Shown here in pieces: positions 1 through 11,514 of a DNA stretch of 64,000 bases (positions are counted from its first letter, which is position 1; every line of letters starts with the position of its first letter). The stretch lies in NCBI RefSeq assembly GCF_016756595.1, contig NZ_AP023257.1, forward strand, positions 2,186,001-2,250,000, in the 5' to 3' direction. The notes under the pieces were generated by a model. That model was given only the letters and a program-made list of their open reading frames with translations. It had not been told where the DNA came from and ran no database searches. Both the position numbers and the translations under genes were made by a program. The DNA is from Mesorhizobium sp. L-2-11. Lineage in GTDB: Bacteria; Pseudomonadota; Alphaproteobacteria; Rhizobiales; Rhizobiaceae.

Positions 1-2
1 CT

Positions 3-464
3 GTTGTCGATGAAACCAGGATCGACACGGAAACCTTCTCCAGAACCGTCCCCAGCGCCAACCGGTTCGAGATTGAAAGCAGCAAGCTGGCCGAACAAAA
101 GAATATCGCCGCCGATGTGAAGGATTTCGCCTCGCTGATGATTAGGGATCACACCAAGGCTGGCGAGGATTTCAAGGCAGCTCTCGAACAGAGCCAGACC
201 ACTGCCTCGGTGACAGCGAGCGGCCCCGCCCTGTTGCCAAAGGATCAAGCGATGCTGGACCAGCTCAAGAACCTCGATGGCGATGAATTCCAGGCGAAAT
301 ACATCCTCCTGCAGACCGAGGCGCACAAGCAGGCGCTGGCGCTATTTTCAACCTATGCGCAGTCGGGCGAAGATCCGGCGCTGAAGGAATTCGCCAAGAA
401 GACGCTGCCGACGCTGCGGATGCACGAAGAGCGCCTAAAGGACCTTGTGGCCGCCCACAGCTAA
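3..464 (+). CDS. DUF4142 domain protein, 5' end outside window
   Basis: The frame is open from the first complete codon at 3, so the true start and any signal peptide lie upstream; a GTG at 117 is internal. The 153 visible residues are mostly helical and include RDHTKAGEDFKAAL, LDGDEFQAKYI and LRMHEERLK, the pattern of the DUF4142 ferritin-like family. Members are usually secreted or periplasmic four-helix proteins of about 170-200 aa, often stress-linked, without a defined reaction. The next gene is convergent, with a palindrome between them. The family call is by recognition of the C-terminal half only. Confidence 0.8.
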   Translation, partial: VVDETRIDTETFSRTVPSANRFEIESSKLAEQKNIAADVKDFASLMIRDHTKAGEDFKAALEQSQTTASVTASGPALLPKDQAMLDQLKNLDGDEFQAKYILLQTEAHKQALALFSTYAQSGEDPALKEFAKKTLPTLRMHEERLKDLVAAHS

Positions 465-542
465 TGCATGTCGCCCAAACGCATGCCCTCCGGCCAGACC
501 CGAGATGCGCAGCGGTTTTGGGAAACGCATAAAAGAGAGCTT

Positions 543-564
543 AAAGCGCGTCGCGACGCGCTTT
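543..564. terminator. Perfect 22-bp palindrome between convergent genes
   Basis: AAAGCGCG TCGCGA CGCGCTTT is self-complementary and extends with one mismatch to AGCT on both sides. It lies between two converging genes (stops at 464 and 580), a natural place for a bidirectional terminator. The T-run is short (3), so termination is inferred; it may instead be a dispersed rhizobial palindrome. Confidence 0.45.
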
Positions 565-579
565 GAGCTGGAACTGCTA

Positions 580-900
580 TCAGGTGTTTTTGATCTGCTC
601 GACCGCCGTCGCCAGCAGGTCGTTCATGACGCCGCGAATCTGAACATCCGACTGGGCAACGCCCGCCGCGTCGAAATCGGCGCGTATTTTGCGCAACACG
701 TCGTCGTCGCCGGCCTCCTCGAAGTCTGCGCGCACCACCTCTTTCGCATAGGCGTCGGCGTCCTCGCCTGACTTACCGAGCTTTTCGGCGGCCCATAGGC
801 CGAGCAGCTTGTTGCGGCGCGCCATGGCCCTGAACTTCGTGTCCTCGTCCATCGCAAACTTCTTTTCGAAGCCTTCCTGACGGTCTCTCATACTGCTCAT
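580..900 (-). CDS. DUF1476 protein, F1-ATPase zeta-type inhibitor
   Basis: A 106-aa, highly charged, all-helical soluble protein. The N-terminal segment MRDRQEGFEKKFAMDEDTKF and the following RRNKLLGLWAAEKLG are characteristic of DUF1476. In Paracoccus this family is the zeta subunit, which blocks ATP hydrolysis by the F1Fo-ATP synthase through its N-terminal helix. ATG at 900 has GAGG seven bases upstream; ATG at 891 is an alternative. It stands alone, away from atp genes, as is usual. The family call is strong; the inhibitory role comes from homologues. Confidence 0.85.
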   Translation of the reverse strand: MSSMRDRQEGFEKKFAMDEDTKFRAMARRNKLLGLWAAEKLGKSGEDADAYAKEVVRADFEEAGDDDVLRKIRADFDAAGVAQSDVQIRGVMNDLLATAVEQIKNT

Positions 901-1100
901 AATTTGCCTCGTTCAGGTGTGAGTCGCCGACCTTCATCCGATGGAGAAGAAGGGCGGCGGGTAGGGGCCGAACATGGCGTGCATAGATGTCATAAGCAAG
1001 ACCGGACCGTTCATTCCGCAGGGCAATCTCTTCAGCTTGGCGCTGCCCCTCACCGACCTGCCTTCCAGGGTTGGTGGTTGGCGACAGCCGGCGCAACATC

Positions 1101-1290
1101 CAATCTCCCCCCTTGCGGGGGAGATGTCCGGCAGGACAGAGGGGGGTGGGAAGGATCGCCAACTTCTGACTTGAGCCATTCCCAACCGGGATTCAGTTTG
1201 AGCGCGTGTATTGGTTAGCAGGTCGGAGGGACAGCACCCCCCTCTGCCCTGCCGGGCATCTCCCCCGCAAGGGGGGAGATCGGCAGCTTC
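1101..1290. repeat. Two inverted copies of a GC-rich palindromic element
   Basis: The stretch 901-1375 has no gene. It holds two copies of one element in opposite orientation: about 1101-1160 (ctccccccttgcgggggag then tccggcaggacagagg) and about 1229-1290, its near reverse complement. Each copy contains its own hairpin, and the pair could form a larger one. Dispersed intergenic mosaic elements of this kind are common in Rhizobiales. Confidence 0.75.
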
Positions 1291-1375
1291 GCCGACGGCC
1301 TTCGCACCGATGTGATTTGACGTTGCCGCGCCGTGACCTACTCTCGAATGGCGAGATGAGCCGAGGAGGCGAGCG

Positions 1376-1765
1376 ATGCAGTCACCTTTCAACGGGATTA
1401 GGAGCGTCACGCTGGCAGCGGCAGTGATCCTTGCCGCCGCCACCGCAGCCTACGCCCATCACGGCTGGTCGTGGACCCAGGATGGGTTTTTTGAGCTCCG
1501 GGGCAAGATCACGGCCATCTATATCGGCAATCCGCACGCCACACTGGATGTCGACGCCGAGGGAGAGGCCTGGCGGGTGGATTTGGCGCCGCCGTCCCGC
1601 ACGATCGCCGCCGGCTTCACCGAGGAGGTCGCCAAAATTGGCGACGAGGTGACTGCGATTGGCCACCGCTCGCGCGACGAGACCGAGAAGTGGATGAAAG
1701 CATCCCGCATCATCGTCAACGGCAAGACTTATGACGTCTATCCCGACCGCGTCCCTCCGGCCTGA
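1376..1765 (+). CDS. DUF6152 family exported protein
   Basis: A 129-aa protein with an N-terminal signal peptide (hydrophobic residues about 9-25, likely cleavage after AYA) leading into HHGWSW, then a small beta-rich domain (GKITAIYIGNPHATLDV, VTAIGHRS). This is the DUF6152 layout; the function is unknown, and the His-His at the mature N-terminus could bind metal (inference). GAGGAGG precedes the ATG. It is followed immediately by a membrane protein in a TGA-ATG junction, so the two are probably cotranslated. Confidence 0.8.
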   Translation: MQSPFNGIRSVTLAAAVILAAATAAYAHHGWSWTQDGFFELRGKITAIYIGNPHATLDVDAEGEAWRVDLAPPSRTIAAGFTEEVAKIGDEVTAIGHRSRDETEKWMKASRIIVNGKTYDVYPDRVPPA

Positions 1766-2230
1766 ATGGACGAGTACCTCGCCGGTATCGAGCAAGTCGC
1801 CATCGTAAGGGCACTGAAGGCCTCCTTCGTCGCCTATCCCATAGTCAATGCACTGCACATCATGTCGATCGGCGCGCTGCTGACCAGCGTCTGGCTCATG
1901 GACCTCCGGATCTTGGGCGCCTTCCGCTCGTTGCCGCAGGCGGCGTTCGTCGCGCTGCTGCGCCGCACCGCATTTGCCGCGTTCGCCGGCGCGCTGCTCA
2001 CGGGGTCGCTGCTCTTTTCCGTCAGGGCGAGCGAGTATGCCGCGATGCCGATCTTTCTCACCAAGATGACGCTCATACTCCTCGCCGGCGCTAATTTTCT
2101 CACCTTCATGCGCCTCGCAAAAGGCGGCGACGAGCCGACCGGCGGGACCGTCACCATGCTGGCTGTGCTGTCGCTGGTGCTGTGGACATCGGTGCTGTTT
2201 GCCGGGCGGTTTATTGGGTTTCTCAACTGA
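1766..2230 (+). CDS. DUF6644-like four-helix membrane protein
   Basis: 154 aa with four predicted membrane segments, near residues 20-42, 62-82, 90-110 and 128-150. The first contains ALHIMSIGALL followed by WLMDLRILGAFR, typical of DUF6644 and related DUF2214 proteins. The ATG directly abuts the stop of the DUF6152 gene, and such pairs recur in Rhizobiales, so they may form one envelope module. No catalytic motif is visible; the function is unknown. Confidence 0.7.
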   Translation: MDEYLAGIEQVAIVRALKASFVAYPIVNALHIMSIGALLTSVWLMDLRILGAFRSLPQAAFVALLRRTAFAAFAGALLTGSLLFSVRASEYAAMPIFLTKMTLILLAGANFLTFMRLAKGGDEPTGGTVTMLAVLSLVLWTSVLFAGRFIGFLN

Positions 2231-2395
2231 GCCGAGTGACGACAAGTTTAGGCGATTCAGCGATCAGTTCCATGTAGGCGGGAAGGGCGTTGCGACTGGG
2301 AGAGGTGATCTCGACGCAGAGAGAGGCGACAATTTCCGCTTGTCTTTCAAGTAAACTCGTTCTCAGATACTCCCCGGGATAGGGAGGGCGATTCA

Positions 2396-2530
2396 TTGAA
2401 TAAACTGCCGAAGAAATTCGTCGAACGAGTTGCGTCGAATCTCAAGAAATCTCAACGGATTACGCTGGCTCAGCTGGAGCGAGCTAAGAACAAGGCTACG
2501 AAAGTAGTTGCTGCCGATGTCGCGAGATAA
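2396..2530 (+). CDS. Possible 44-aa ORF or gene remnant overlapping the next gene
   Basis: A TTG-started frame reads LNKLPKKFVERVASNLKK and stops inside the next gene, whose ATG (2517) it overlaps. The segment resembles the N-terminus of a hypothetical-protein family that starts with LPKKF-type residues and is sometimes annotated nuclease-like; this is recalled, not searched. The frame also stays open upstream of 2396 without a clear ribosome site. It could be a leader ORF coupled to the binding protein or the stub of a lost gene. Confidence 0.3.
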   Translation: MNKLPKKFVERVASNLKKSQRITLAQLERAKNKATKVVAADVAR

Positions 2531-3683
2531 ACTCCGAAGGGTATTGAGAAGTTTGTGGATTGGCCACTTGCTTGGATTGGTGATGGTCGTCTTCTTTGTG
2601 GCGGCACCCCGGCTGGCGGCTGCGGAATGCCCGGATATTCCCCTGGCAGTGGCTGGCCCCATGACGGGAGATTGGGCCGTCTACGGCGAGGAAATGCGTC
2701 GTGGTGCTCAACTCGCGACAGACGACATCAATGCCAGAGGCGGGATAGGAGGATGCAAGATAGCGCTTATGGTCCTTGACGATCAAGGCGACCCGGCCAC
2801 CGCCATCGCCATTGCCAGGGCATTTGCCAGGGACATGGTCCGCTTTGTTGTTGGCCACTACAATTCAGGCGCGTCAGTTCCCGCTTCGACGATCTACGCC
2901 AAGAACAATACTTTGATGGTCAGCCCGGCATCAACAAATCCCGCGCTTACTGAATTCAAACTTTGGAATGTTGTTCGGACAGCAGGACGCGACGATGTCC
3001 AAGGGACGTTTGCAGGCGAGTACATGGCGGATCATTTTCCACAGGGGAATCTGGCCATCGTAAGTGATGGCACGCCCTATGGTGACGGCCTAGCGAACAA
3101 AGCCAGGAGGGTGCTTCGAGCAAAGGGGCACCCTGAAAAACTGGCCACTAAGATCAGGTACGATCAAGCCGATTTCGTCGACCTCATCCGCAAGATGAAA
3201 GCCGCGAAGATCGAAGTTGTCTTCTTTGCCGGGCTAGGGAGCCAGTTGGGTCCGCTTATTCGTCAAACCGACGAGGCCGGTCTGCACGCGCAATTCATCT
3301 CGGGTGACGGAGCCATGATCAAGGATCTGACTGTCCTGGCTGGGCCAGCTGTCGAAAACACCCTGATCGTGTTTTCACCCGAAGACCGGTCTAATCCAGC
3401 CGCTGCGAATGTTGTCACACGGTTTCGTTCTCAGGGTTTCGAACCCGAGGCTTATACGCTGAAGTCGTACGCCGCCGTCCAGGTGATCGCGAGGGGTATC
3501 GAGATGGCAGGCGCCCAGGCGCCAAGACTTGTCGCCGCCGCCATAAGATCAGGCAAGCCGATTTCGACCGTGCTGGGGGATCTGACGTTCGATGCGAAAG
3601 GCGACCGGCGTGAGCCAGACGTCATGATGTATGTCTGGACGAAGCAGGCGAACGGTGGCTTTTCGCTGGAGCCGATGAAATAG
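2517..3683 (+). CDS. ABC transporter substrate-binding protein, branched-chain amino acid type
   Basis: 388 aa from ATG 2517; a TTG at 2508 is less likely. The signal peptide has a hydrophobic core GLVMVVFFVAAP and likely cleavage after LAAA. The mature part is a type I periplasmic binding fold: PLAVAGPMTGDWAVYG, RGAQLATDDINARGG and LMVLDDQGDPATA, as in LivJ/LivK. It should capture an amino acid or similar small molecule in the periplasm. No permease or ATPase gene is adjacent, so it is an orphan that must share a transporter or sense ligand. The ligand cannot be predicted. Confidence 0.9.
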   Translation: MSRDKLRRVLRSLWIGHLLGLVMVVFFVAAPRLAAAECPDIPLAVAGPMTGDWAVYGEEMRRGAQLATDDINARGGIGGCKIALMVLDDQGDPATAIAIARAFARDMVRFVVGHYNSGASVPASTIYAKNNTLMVSPASTNPALTEFKLWNVVRTAGRDDVQGTFAGEYMADHFPQGNLAIVSDGTPYGDGLANKARRVLRAKGHPEKLATKIRYDQADFVDLIRKMKAAKIEVVFFAGLGSQLGPLIRQTDEAGLHAQFISGDGAMIKDLTVLAGPAVENTLIVFSPEDRSNPAAANVVTRFRSQGFEPEAYTLKSYAAVQVIARGIEMAGAQAPRLVAAAIRSGKPISTVLGDLTFDAKGDRREPDVMMYVWTKQANGGFSLEPMK

Positions 3684-3741
3684 GCAACCTTGTCAGTTCA
3701 ATTTCAGATGTGAGCGCCGCCCCTCATCTGCCTGTCGGCAC

Positions 3742-3766
3742 CTTCTCCCAGTTCCTCGGGGAGAAG
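3742..3766. repeat. Hairpin CTTCTCCC...GGGAGAAG between convergent genes
   Basis: Eight-base arms enclose a nine-base loop. The element lies between the stop of the binding protein (3683) and the stop of carB (3782) and is preceded by ctcatctgcctgtcggcacc, a common rhizobial intergenic palindrome. It probably separates the two converging transcripts. Confidence 0.55.
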
Positions 3767-3781
3767 AGAGCCAATAGCAGC

Positions 3782-7279
<3,498 letters not shown>

Positions 7280-7420
7280 ATCGAGGGTCCGTTCGGCAGG
7301 TGGCTTGCACGAAAAACCGGACGGGAAGACCCGGCCGGTTGTGCTCGCGATTCTGGTATCAGGCTAGGAGGGCCTTATAGGGAAGAGTTTTGCTTGATGT
7401 AACCCCCTAAAATGCGAGTA

Positions 7421-7521
7421 GGGGAGTAGGGCAGTAGGGCTGTAGGGCAGTGGGGGAGCGCACCTTAAAACATATTCCCCTACTCCCCTACTGCCTTATT
7501 CCCCTAATCCGCCTATTCCCC
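7421..7521. repeat. Octamer-period G-run and C-run repeat upstream of carB
   Basis: Five G-runs (7421-7424, 7429-7431, 7437-7439, 7445-7447, 7452-7456) recur every 7-8 bases as (a)gtaggg units. A complementary C-rich block (7477-7521, ttcccctactcccc) follows after about 20 bases. The G block satisfies a simple four-run G-quadruplex pattern, and the two blocks could pair as a long imperfect hairpin. The C block runs into the last codons and stop of the SH3 gene. Confidence 0.7.
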
Positions 7522-8439
7522 TAACCACTGATCCGTAATTTCGAAGCGTTCGGAAACGCCGACACGGATGATGCTCAGGCTGCCCTCGCGGGTGTAGCGG
7601 AATTCACCTGATGCATTCGAGCCGGCGGGCCGGCCGGCCTGGAATCTGATGACCCGGGTGCCGCCATCGGGCCAGGTCACGGTCACCTCGGCTTTGTCGC
7701 CTGAGCGCACAACGCCTGCCTTGCAGCTGGTCATCGGCTGGCCGACATGGCGCGCGCAAGGGATCTCGTTGCGGGCACCCAGGGCCGGCGCGGGCCTGCC
7801 TGGCGGCTGCAGCCGCGCAACGCTTTGCGCGTTGGCCGGAGGCGCCGTATTGGCGGCGCGCTTGCGGATGGGCTTGTCCGCTGCCGCGGGCGCCTGCGTC
7901 TCGCCGGCCGCAGGATTTTCGCTGGCGGCAAGCGCCAGGCGGTAGGCATCCTCGATGGCCGCCCTGCCGATAGCCTCAATGGCAGTCATCGTGGGTTCGC
8001 GACCGGTCGCATCCAGCCGCGCCGTCAGGTCCGGCGGTGGCTGATCTGCAGTTGCCGGGTTCGAGTCGCCGGCTGCCGCGGTCATGTTTTCGCCGGTCGT
8101 TTCGACGTCCGCAACGGCCGCCGGATTCTCCGGATTCAGGTAGCGCGCGGGAGCCCATCCCATCAGTTGCGGGTTGTCAATTTCTGCGACCTTGCACCAA
8201 CGATAGCCCTTGACGTCGTTGCAGCCGAGATTGTTGACGCTCGTGCCATTCGGCAGCCGAGCCTTGATCTTGCCCATCGCCGATGCCGTGGCGCGGACGT
8301 TCAGGAGATCGCCCGGAGCGAGGTCGGTCACGATGGAGACGAACGGCGCTTCCTCGGCCCTGGCCGGCAGCAGCGCCGTCAGCAAGAGAGGGGCGGCAAT
8401 CAGCAGCGTCGTCCGGAGCGTAACTGTGCGCCTCTTCAT
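7513..8439 (-). CDS. Secreted protein with bacterial SH3 domain
   Basis: 308 aa from ATG 8439; a GTG at 8484 would put 15 residues ahead of the signal peptide. The signal peptide MKRRTVTLRTTLLIAAPLLL ends at about ARA. An SH3-type domain follows (DLLNVRATASAMGKI, LPNGTSVNNLGCNDVKGYRW, MGWAPARYL), then a low-complexity Ala/Pro-rich linker. The C-terminal beta-rich domain (TVTWPDGGTRVIRFQAG, ITDQWLGE) is seen in rhizobial periplasmic SH3 proteins. A peptidoglycan or envelope role is inferred. The final codons and stop lie within a C-rich repeat. Confidence 0.75.
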   Translation of the reverse strand: MKRRTVTLRTTLLIAAPLLLTALLPARAEEAPFVSIVTDLAPGDLLNVRATASAMGKIKARLPNGTSVNNLGCNDVKGYRWCKVAEIDNPQLMGWAPARYLNPENPAAVADVETTGENMTAAAGDSNPATADQPPPDLTARLDATGREPTMTAIEAIGRAAIEDAYRLALAASENPAAGETQAPAAADKPIRKRAANTAPPANAQSVARLQPPGRPAPALGARNEIPCARHVGQPMTSCKAGVVRSGDKAEVTVTWPDGGTRVIRFQAGRPAGSNASGEFRYTREGSLSIIRVGVSERFEITDQWLGE

Positions 8440-8586
8440 TTTGCCGTGGGCGATAGGAGCATTTCCGAATGCGCGGCCAGGCACGGAATCACCACCGCAT
8501 TCCAGGACGATTTATAAGCGACGACATGGCGCTATGTAAGCTGGAAAATGCGGCTGGGGAATGGTGTTCGGTCGGCATACGCAAGC

Positions 8587-8679
8587 TCAGCCGGGCATGA
8601 GCTCGTACCTCGCTCAGCCTGATGGCATGAACGCGTTGCGTTCAGCCGGAGGCATGAGCTCGTACCTCGCTCAGCCTGA
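8587..8679. repeat. Direct repeat pair overlapping the phosphoesterase stop
   Basis: The unit gcatgagctcgtacctcgct followed by cagcctga occurs at about 8587-8622 and 8642-8679, each preceded by tcagccgg. The second copy includes the stop codon (8671-8673) of the phosphoesterase gene, so part of its 3' end derives from the repeat. The rest of 8440-8670 shows no gene. Confidence 0.75.
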
Positions 8680-9429
8680 CATAAATCCGGTGCGCAGCGC
8701 GTGGGCCCATTCCGACCGTCCCGCCTGTTCGGCCTGCCGCGCCGCCGCCTCATGGTCATAGTCGACGGCGATGGCTTCGAAGCGGTCGGGGCGGCCCGGC
8801 CCACCCAGTTCGACGATGCCATAGCGTGCATGCGGAGAGCCTTGCTCGGAGACATGCGCCGGTGGCGTGTCATCGCCATAAGCGGGGCAGCCGATGCTGC
8901 CCGGATTAAAGACCACCGGGCCGTCGGGGATACGGATCAGTTCGCTGCGGTGGCTGTGGCCACACAGCACGATGCGGCAAGCGGGATCGAGTGCGGCCAG
9001 CCGCCGCTTGATGGCGGCCAGCGGCGCGCGCACCAGGCGGCCGTCGGCCATCGTATCGATCAGGTATTTTTCGTCATGGTCGGGTCGGGCATGGAAGGCG
9101 GTCACCCCAAGCGCGATCTCCAGCGTGAGCGGCAAGGCCAACAGTGCCTCGCGCTGGACCGATGTCAGCCGTTCCTGCGCATAGCGGTCGGACGGCCACA
9201 TGGCTTCATCCGCGGTATCGCGGGCGACGCGGCGGTCGTGGTTGCCGCGCACTGTCGGCAGGGCGAGCGCTTCAAGCCGCTCCATGGTTTCGCGCGGCCA
9301 GAGCGGGCCGGAGACGCAATCGCCGAGATTGACTACAAGATCGGCGCCGCCGCGCTGCCGCAGATCGTCGAGCACGGCGTCCAGGGCGAGGATGTTGCCG
9401 TGGATATCGGCGAGAACGGCAATGCGCAT
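8671..9429 (-). CDS. Metallophosphoesterase, YfcE/MJ0936-like
   Basis: 252 aa; ATG 9429 has GGAG about eight bases upstream, and the longer upstream frame is repeat DNA. Calcineurin-type metal motifs appear in order: DIHGN (residues 8-12), GDCVSGP (about 40), GNHD (about 63), FHARPD and GHSHRSE. Such enzymes hydrolyse phosphodiesters or phosphomonoesters with two metal ions in the cytosol. The substrate is not predictable. The final residues overlap a direct repeat, so the C-terminus may differ from relatives. Confidence 0.88.
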   Translation of the reverse strand: MRIAVLADIHGNILALDAVLDDLRQRGGADLVVNLGDCVSGPLWPRETMERLEALALPTVRGNHDRRVARDTADEAMWPSDRYAQERLTSVQREALLALPLTLEIALGVTAFHARPDHDEKYLIDTMADGRLVRAPLAAIKRRLAALDPACRIVLCGHSHRSELIRIPDGPVVFNPGSIGCPAYGDDTPPAHVSEQGSPHARYGIVELGGPGRPDRFEAIAVDYDHEAAARQAEQAGRSEWAHALRTGFMSG

Positions 9430-9463
9430 GGGAAGCTCCGTTGGGTCGAATGACTGGTCGGGA

Positions 9464-9707
9464 CCTTGCAGGACTTGGGTTCCTCGCCCCCACGAAAGTG
9501 GGGGAGAGGTGGCTCGGCGAAGCCGAGACGGAGAGGGGGACTGCGCCGACCTGATTCCGAATGCTTTAGACAACTTTCCCCTGTTGTGCCACTTCGGAGG
9601 CCCCCTCTCCGACCGCGGAGCCTGTCCTCGGGCTTGCCAAAGGCAAGACCCGTGGGCGGCCACCTCTCCCCCGCTATGCGGGGGAGAGGAACCCAAGTCC
9701 TGCAAGG
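9464..9707. repeat. Inverted repeat element with 27-bp arms
   Basis: The left arm (9464-9490, ccttgcaggacttgggttcc start) and right arm (9681-9707) are reverse complements with about one mismatch. Inside are a second hairpin (gcccccacgaaagtgggggag) and GC-rich gagaggggg tracts. The right arm ends directly against the stop codon of the ArsR gene. A degenerate relative occurs near 11490-11510. No gene lies in 9430-9707. Confidence 0.8.
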
Positions 9708-10064
9708 CTATGCGCGGACTTCGATCTCGGCGGCGCCGACCGCGGGCAGTGCCGGGTCATCGACGGCTGCGGCAATGACGCTATCGAGCAGGCCCGGAAA
9801 GCGGGCATCGAGATCGTCGCGGCGCAGCGTGATCAGCCGGCTGGTGCCGACGACCTCGGTGCGGGTGACGCCGGCCTCGCGCAATTTGGCCAGGTGGTAA
9901 CTGAGATTGGTTTTTGAGCCGAGATCGAGGAACTGGCTGCAATTCAGCGGCGCGCCTTCCTTGCTGGCGAGATAGCGCACGATGGCCAGCCGGGTGGGAT
10001 CGCCGAGCACGGCAAGCACGTTCGGCAGGCTGATCTGGTCGGCGGTGGGGTGGGGCAGCGTCAT
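9708..10064 (-). CDS. ArsR-family winged-helix repressor
   Basis: 118 aa. The winged-helix core reads NVLAVLGDPTRLAIVRYLAS then LGSKTNLSYHLAKLREAGV, the ArsR/SmtB pattern. No obvious metal cysteine cluster is present (one Cys only), so it may sense something other than metal. It is divergent from an MFS transporter, with an inverted repeat just ahead of that gene, so it most likely represses the exporter and perhaps itself. Confidence 0.88.
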   Translation of the reverse strand: MTLPHPTADQISLPNVLAVLGDPTRLAIVRYLASKEGAPLNCSQFLDLGSKTNLSYHLAKLREAGVTRTEVVGTSRLITLRRDDLDARFPGLLDSVIAAAVDDPALPAVGAAEIEVRA

Positions 10065-10225
10065 GCCGGAGAACTAAGCGCAATCAGGGCCGATTTCAAC
10101 GCATCTCCTCTTGGTGGATGCAAGCAGTTTCCACCTCCTGCTCCCTTGTCCTGACAGAGAGCTGTCAGCAGGGTTCGGTTATTTTCGGGCGGCTTCATTG
10201 ACATTATCCGCCATTATGTACAATT

Positions 10226-10243
10226 GTTCAATAACCTTTGAAC
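10226..10243. promoter_or_regulatory. Candidate ArsR operator, GTTCAA-N6-TTGAAC
   Basis: A perfect six-base inverted repeat with a six-base centre lies 13 bases before the MFS start codon, in the divergent intergenic region next to the ArsR gene. Its size and position fit an ArsR-family operator overlapping the promoter or leader. Binding is inferred. Confidence 0.5.
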
Positions 10244-10256
10244 TAAGGATTTCACC

Positions 10257-11435
10257 ATGGACAAACGCCTTATCTGGCTTGCACTCGGATCATTCACGAT
10301 CGCGACCGAAGGCTTCGTCATCTCCAGCCTGCTGCCCGATATCGCGGGGGATGCCGGCATCTCGGTTCCACTCGCCGGCACGCTGATCACCGCCTTCGCG
10401 CTCGCCTATGCCCTCGGCACGCCGATCCTGGCGACGCTCACCGGCGAATGGGACCGGCGGCGCGTCATCTTGTGGACGCTGGTGTTCTTCGTGCTGGGCA
10501 ATCTGGCGGCGGCGCTCAGTTCCTCCTTCGAACTGCTGCTGATCGCGCGCATTGTCATGGCGCTGTCGTCCGGCCTGTTCGCGGCCACGGCGCAGGGGAC
10601 GGCCGTGGCGCTTGTCGATGATCATCACCGCGCCCGCGCCATTGCCGTCGTTGTCGGCGGCACTACGGTGGCGGTGGCGGTCGGCGCACCGCTCGGCGCG
10701 GTTGTCGCGACCGTTGCCGGCTGGCGCGGCACGTTCTTTGCCATCGCCGGGCTCGGCGCACTGGCCGGCGCAATCCTGTGGTACCGACTGCCGCGCGGCA
10801 TCGTCGGCACCAGGCTGCCGCTCAGGCAGCGGCTGGCCGCAACGCTTCGCCCCGGCGTGCCATCGATCCTGCTGACCACACTTTTGGCGCTCACCGGCGC
10901 CTTCACGGTCTTTGCCTTTGTCGCGCCGCTAGCCATCGAAGGCGGCGGCTTGAGCCCGATCGCGCTGCCCGGCATGCTGCTTGCGTTCGGGGTCGGCGCC
11001 GTCATCGGCAACATCGCCGGCGGGCAGGCCGCCGACCGCTTCGGCGCGACGCGCACCGTCAGCTGGTCGCTGGCGCTGAGTGCGGTCATGCTGGTGCTGC
11101 TTTCGGTCATCCCGGCATTCCTGCCGCAAAACATCGCCGGGCCGGCGCTGATGGCCATGATGGTGCCGTGGGGCATCGTCGGCTGGGCCTTTCCGCCGGC
11201 GCAGGCCAGCCGCATCATCAGGCTGGCGCCCGACGCAGCGCCCATCGTGCTGTCGCTCAACGGGTCGGCGCTCTATCTTGGCGTGGCGCTCGGCGCCGTT
11301 GTCGGCGGCGCGGTGCTTCGCTATGGCGCGCCGGCTGATCTCGGCCTGGTCGCAGCGGTGTTCCCGATCCTGGGTCTTGGCGTCATGCTGGCCGGCCACC
11401 GGGCCGCCCGGGCGGTGGCCATGCCGGCGGAGTAA
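10257..11435 (+). CDS. MFS drug/sugar exporter, DHA1 (AraJ/YdhP-like)
   Basis: 392 aa with twelve predicted membrane segments. The start reads LGSFTIATEGFVISSLLPDI, typical of AraJ/YdhP/CmlA-like DHA1 members; the loop 2-3 motif appears as LTGEWDRRRVIL. It should export a small molecule by proton antiport at the inner membrane. aggatttcacc precedes the ATG. Pairing with a divergent ArsR repressor suggests induction by its substrate, which is unknown. Confidence 0.88.
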   Translation: MDKRLIWLALGSFTIATEGFVISSLLPDIAGDAGISVPLAGTLITAFALAYALGTPILATLTGEWDRRRVILWTLVFFVLGNLAAALSSSFELLLIARIVMALSSGLFAATAQGTAVALVDDHHRARAIAVVVGGTTVAVAVGAPLGAVVATVAGWRGTFFAIAGLGALAGAILWYRLPRGIVGTRLPLRQRLAATLRPGVPSILLTTLLALTGAFTVFAFVAPLAIEGGGLSPIALPGMLLAFGVGAVIGNIAGGQAADRFGATRTVSWSLALSAVMLVLLSVIPAFLPQNIAGPALMAMMVPWGIVGWAFPPAQASRIIRLAPDAAPIVLSLNGSALYLGVALGAVVGGAVLRYGAPADLGLVAAVFPILGLGVMLAGHRAARAVAMPAE

Positions 11436-11514
11436 AGGAGCGTGGCGCTGTCCTCGTCGCGCTGCCAGGGCAAAATTCAAGCGGAGCGAGAAACCCAGGT
11501 CCTGTAACCCCACA

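Noticed and set aside
8671..9705. 344-aa version of the phosphoesterase with a 92-residue extension
   Set aside because: The extension is translated inverted-repeat DNA; ATG 9429 has a proper ribosome site and starts the DIHGN domain.
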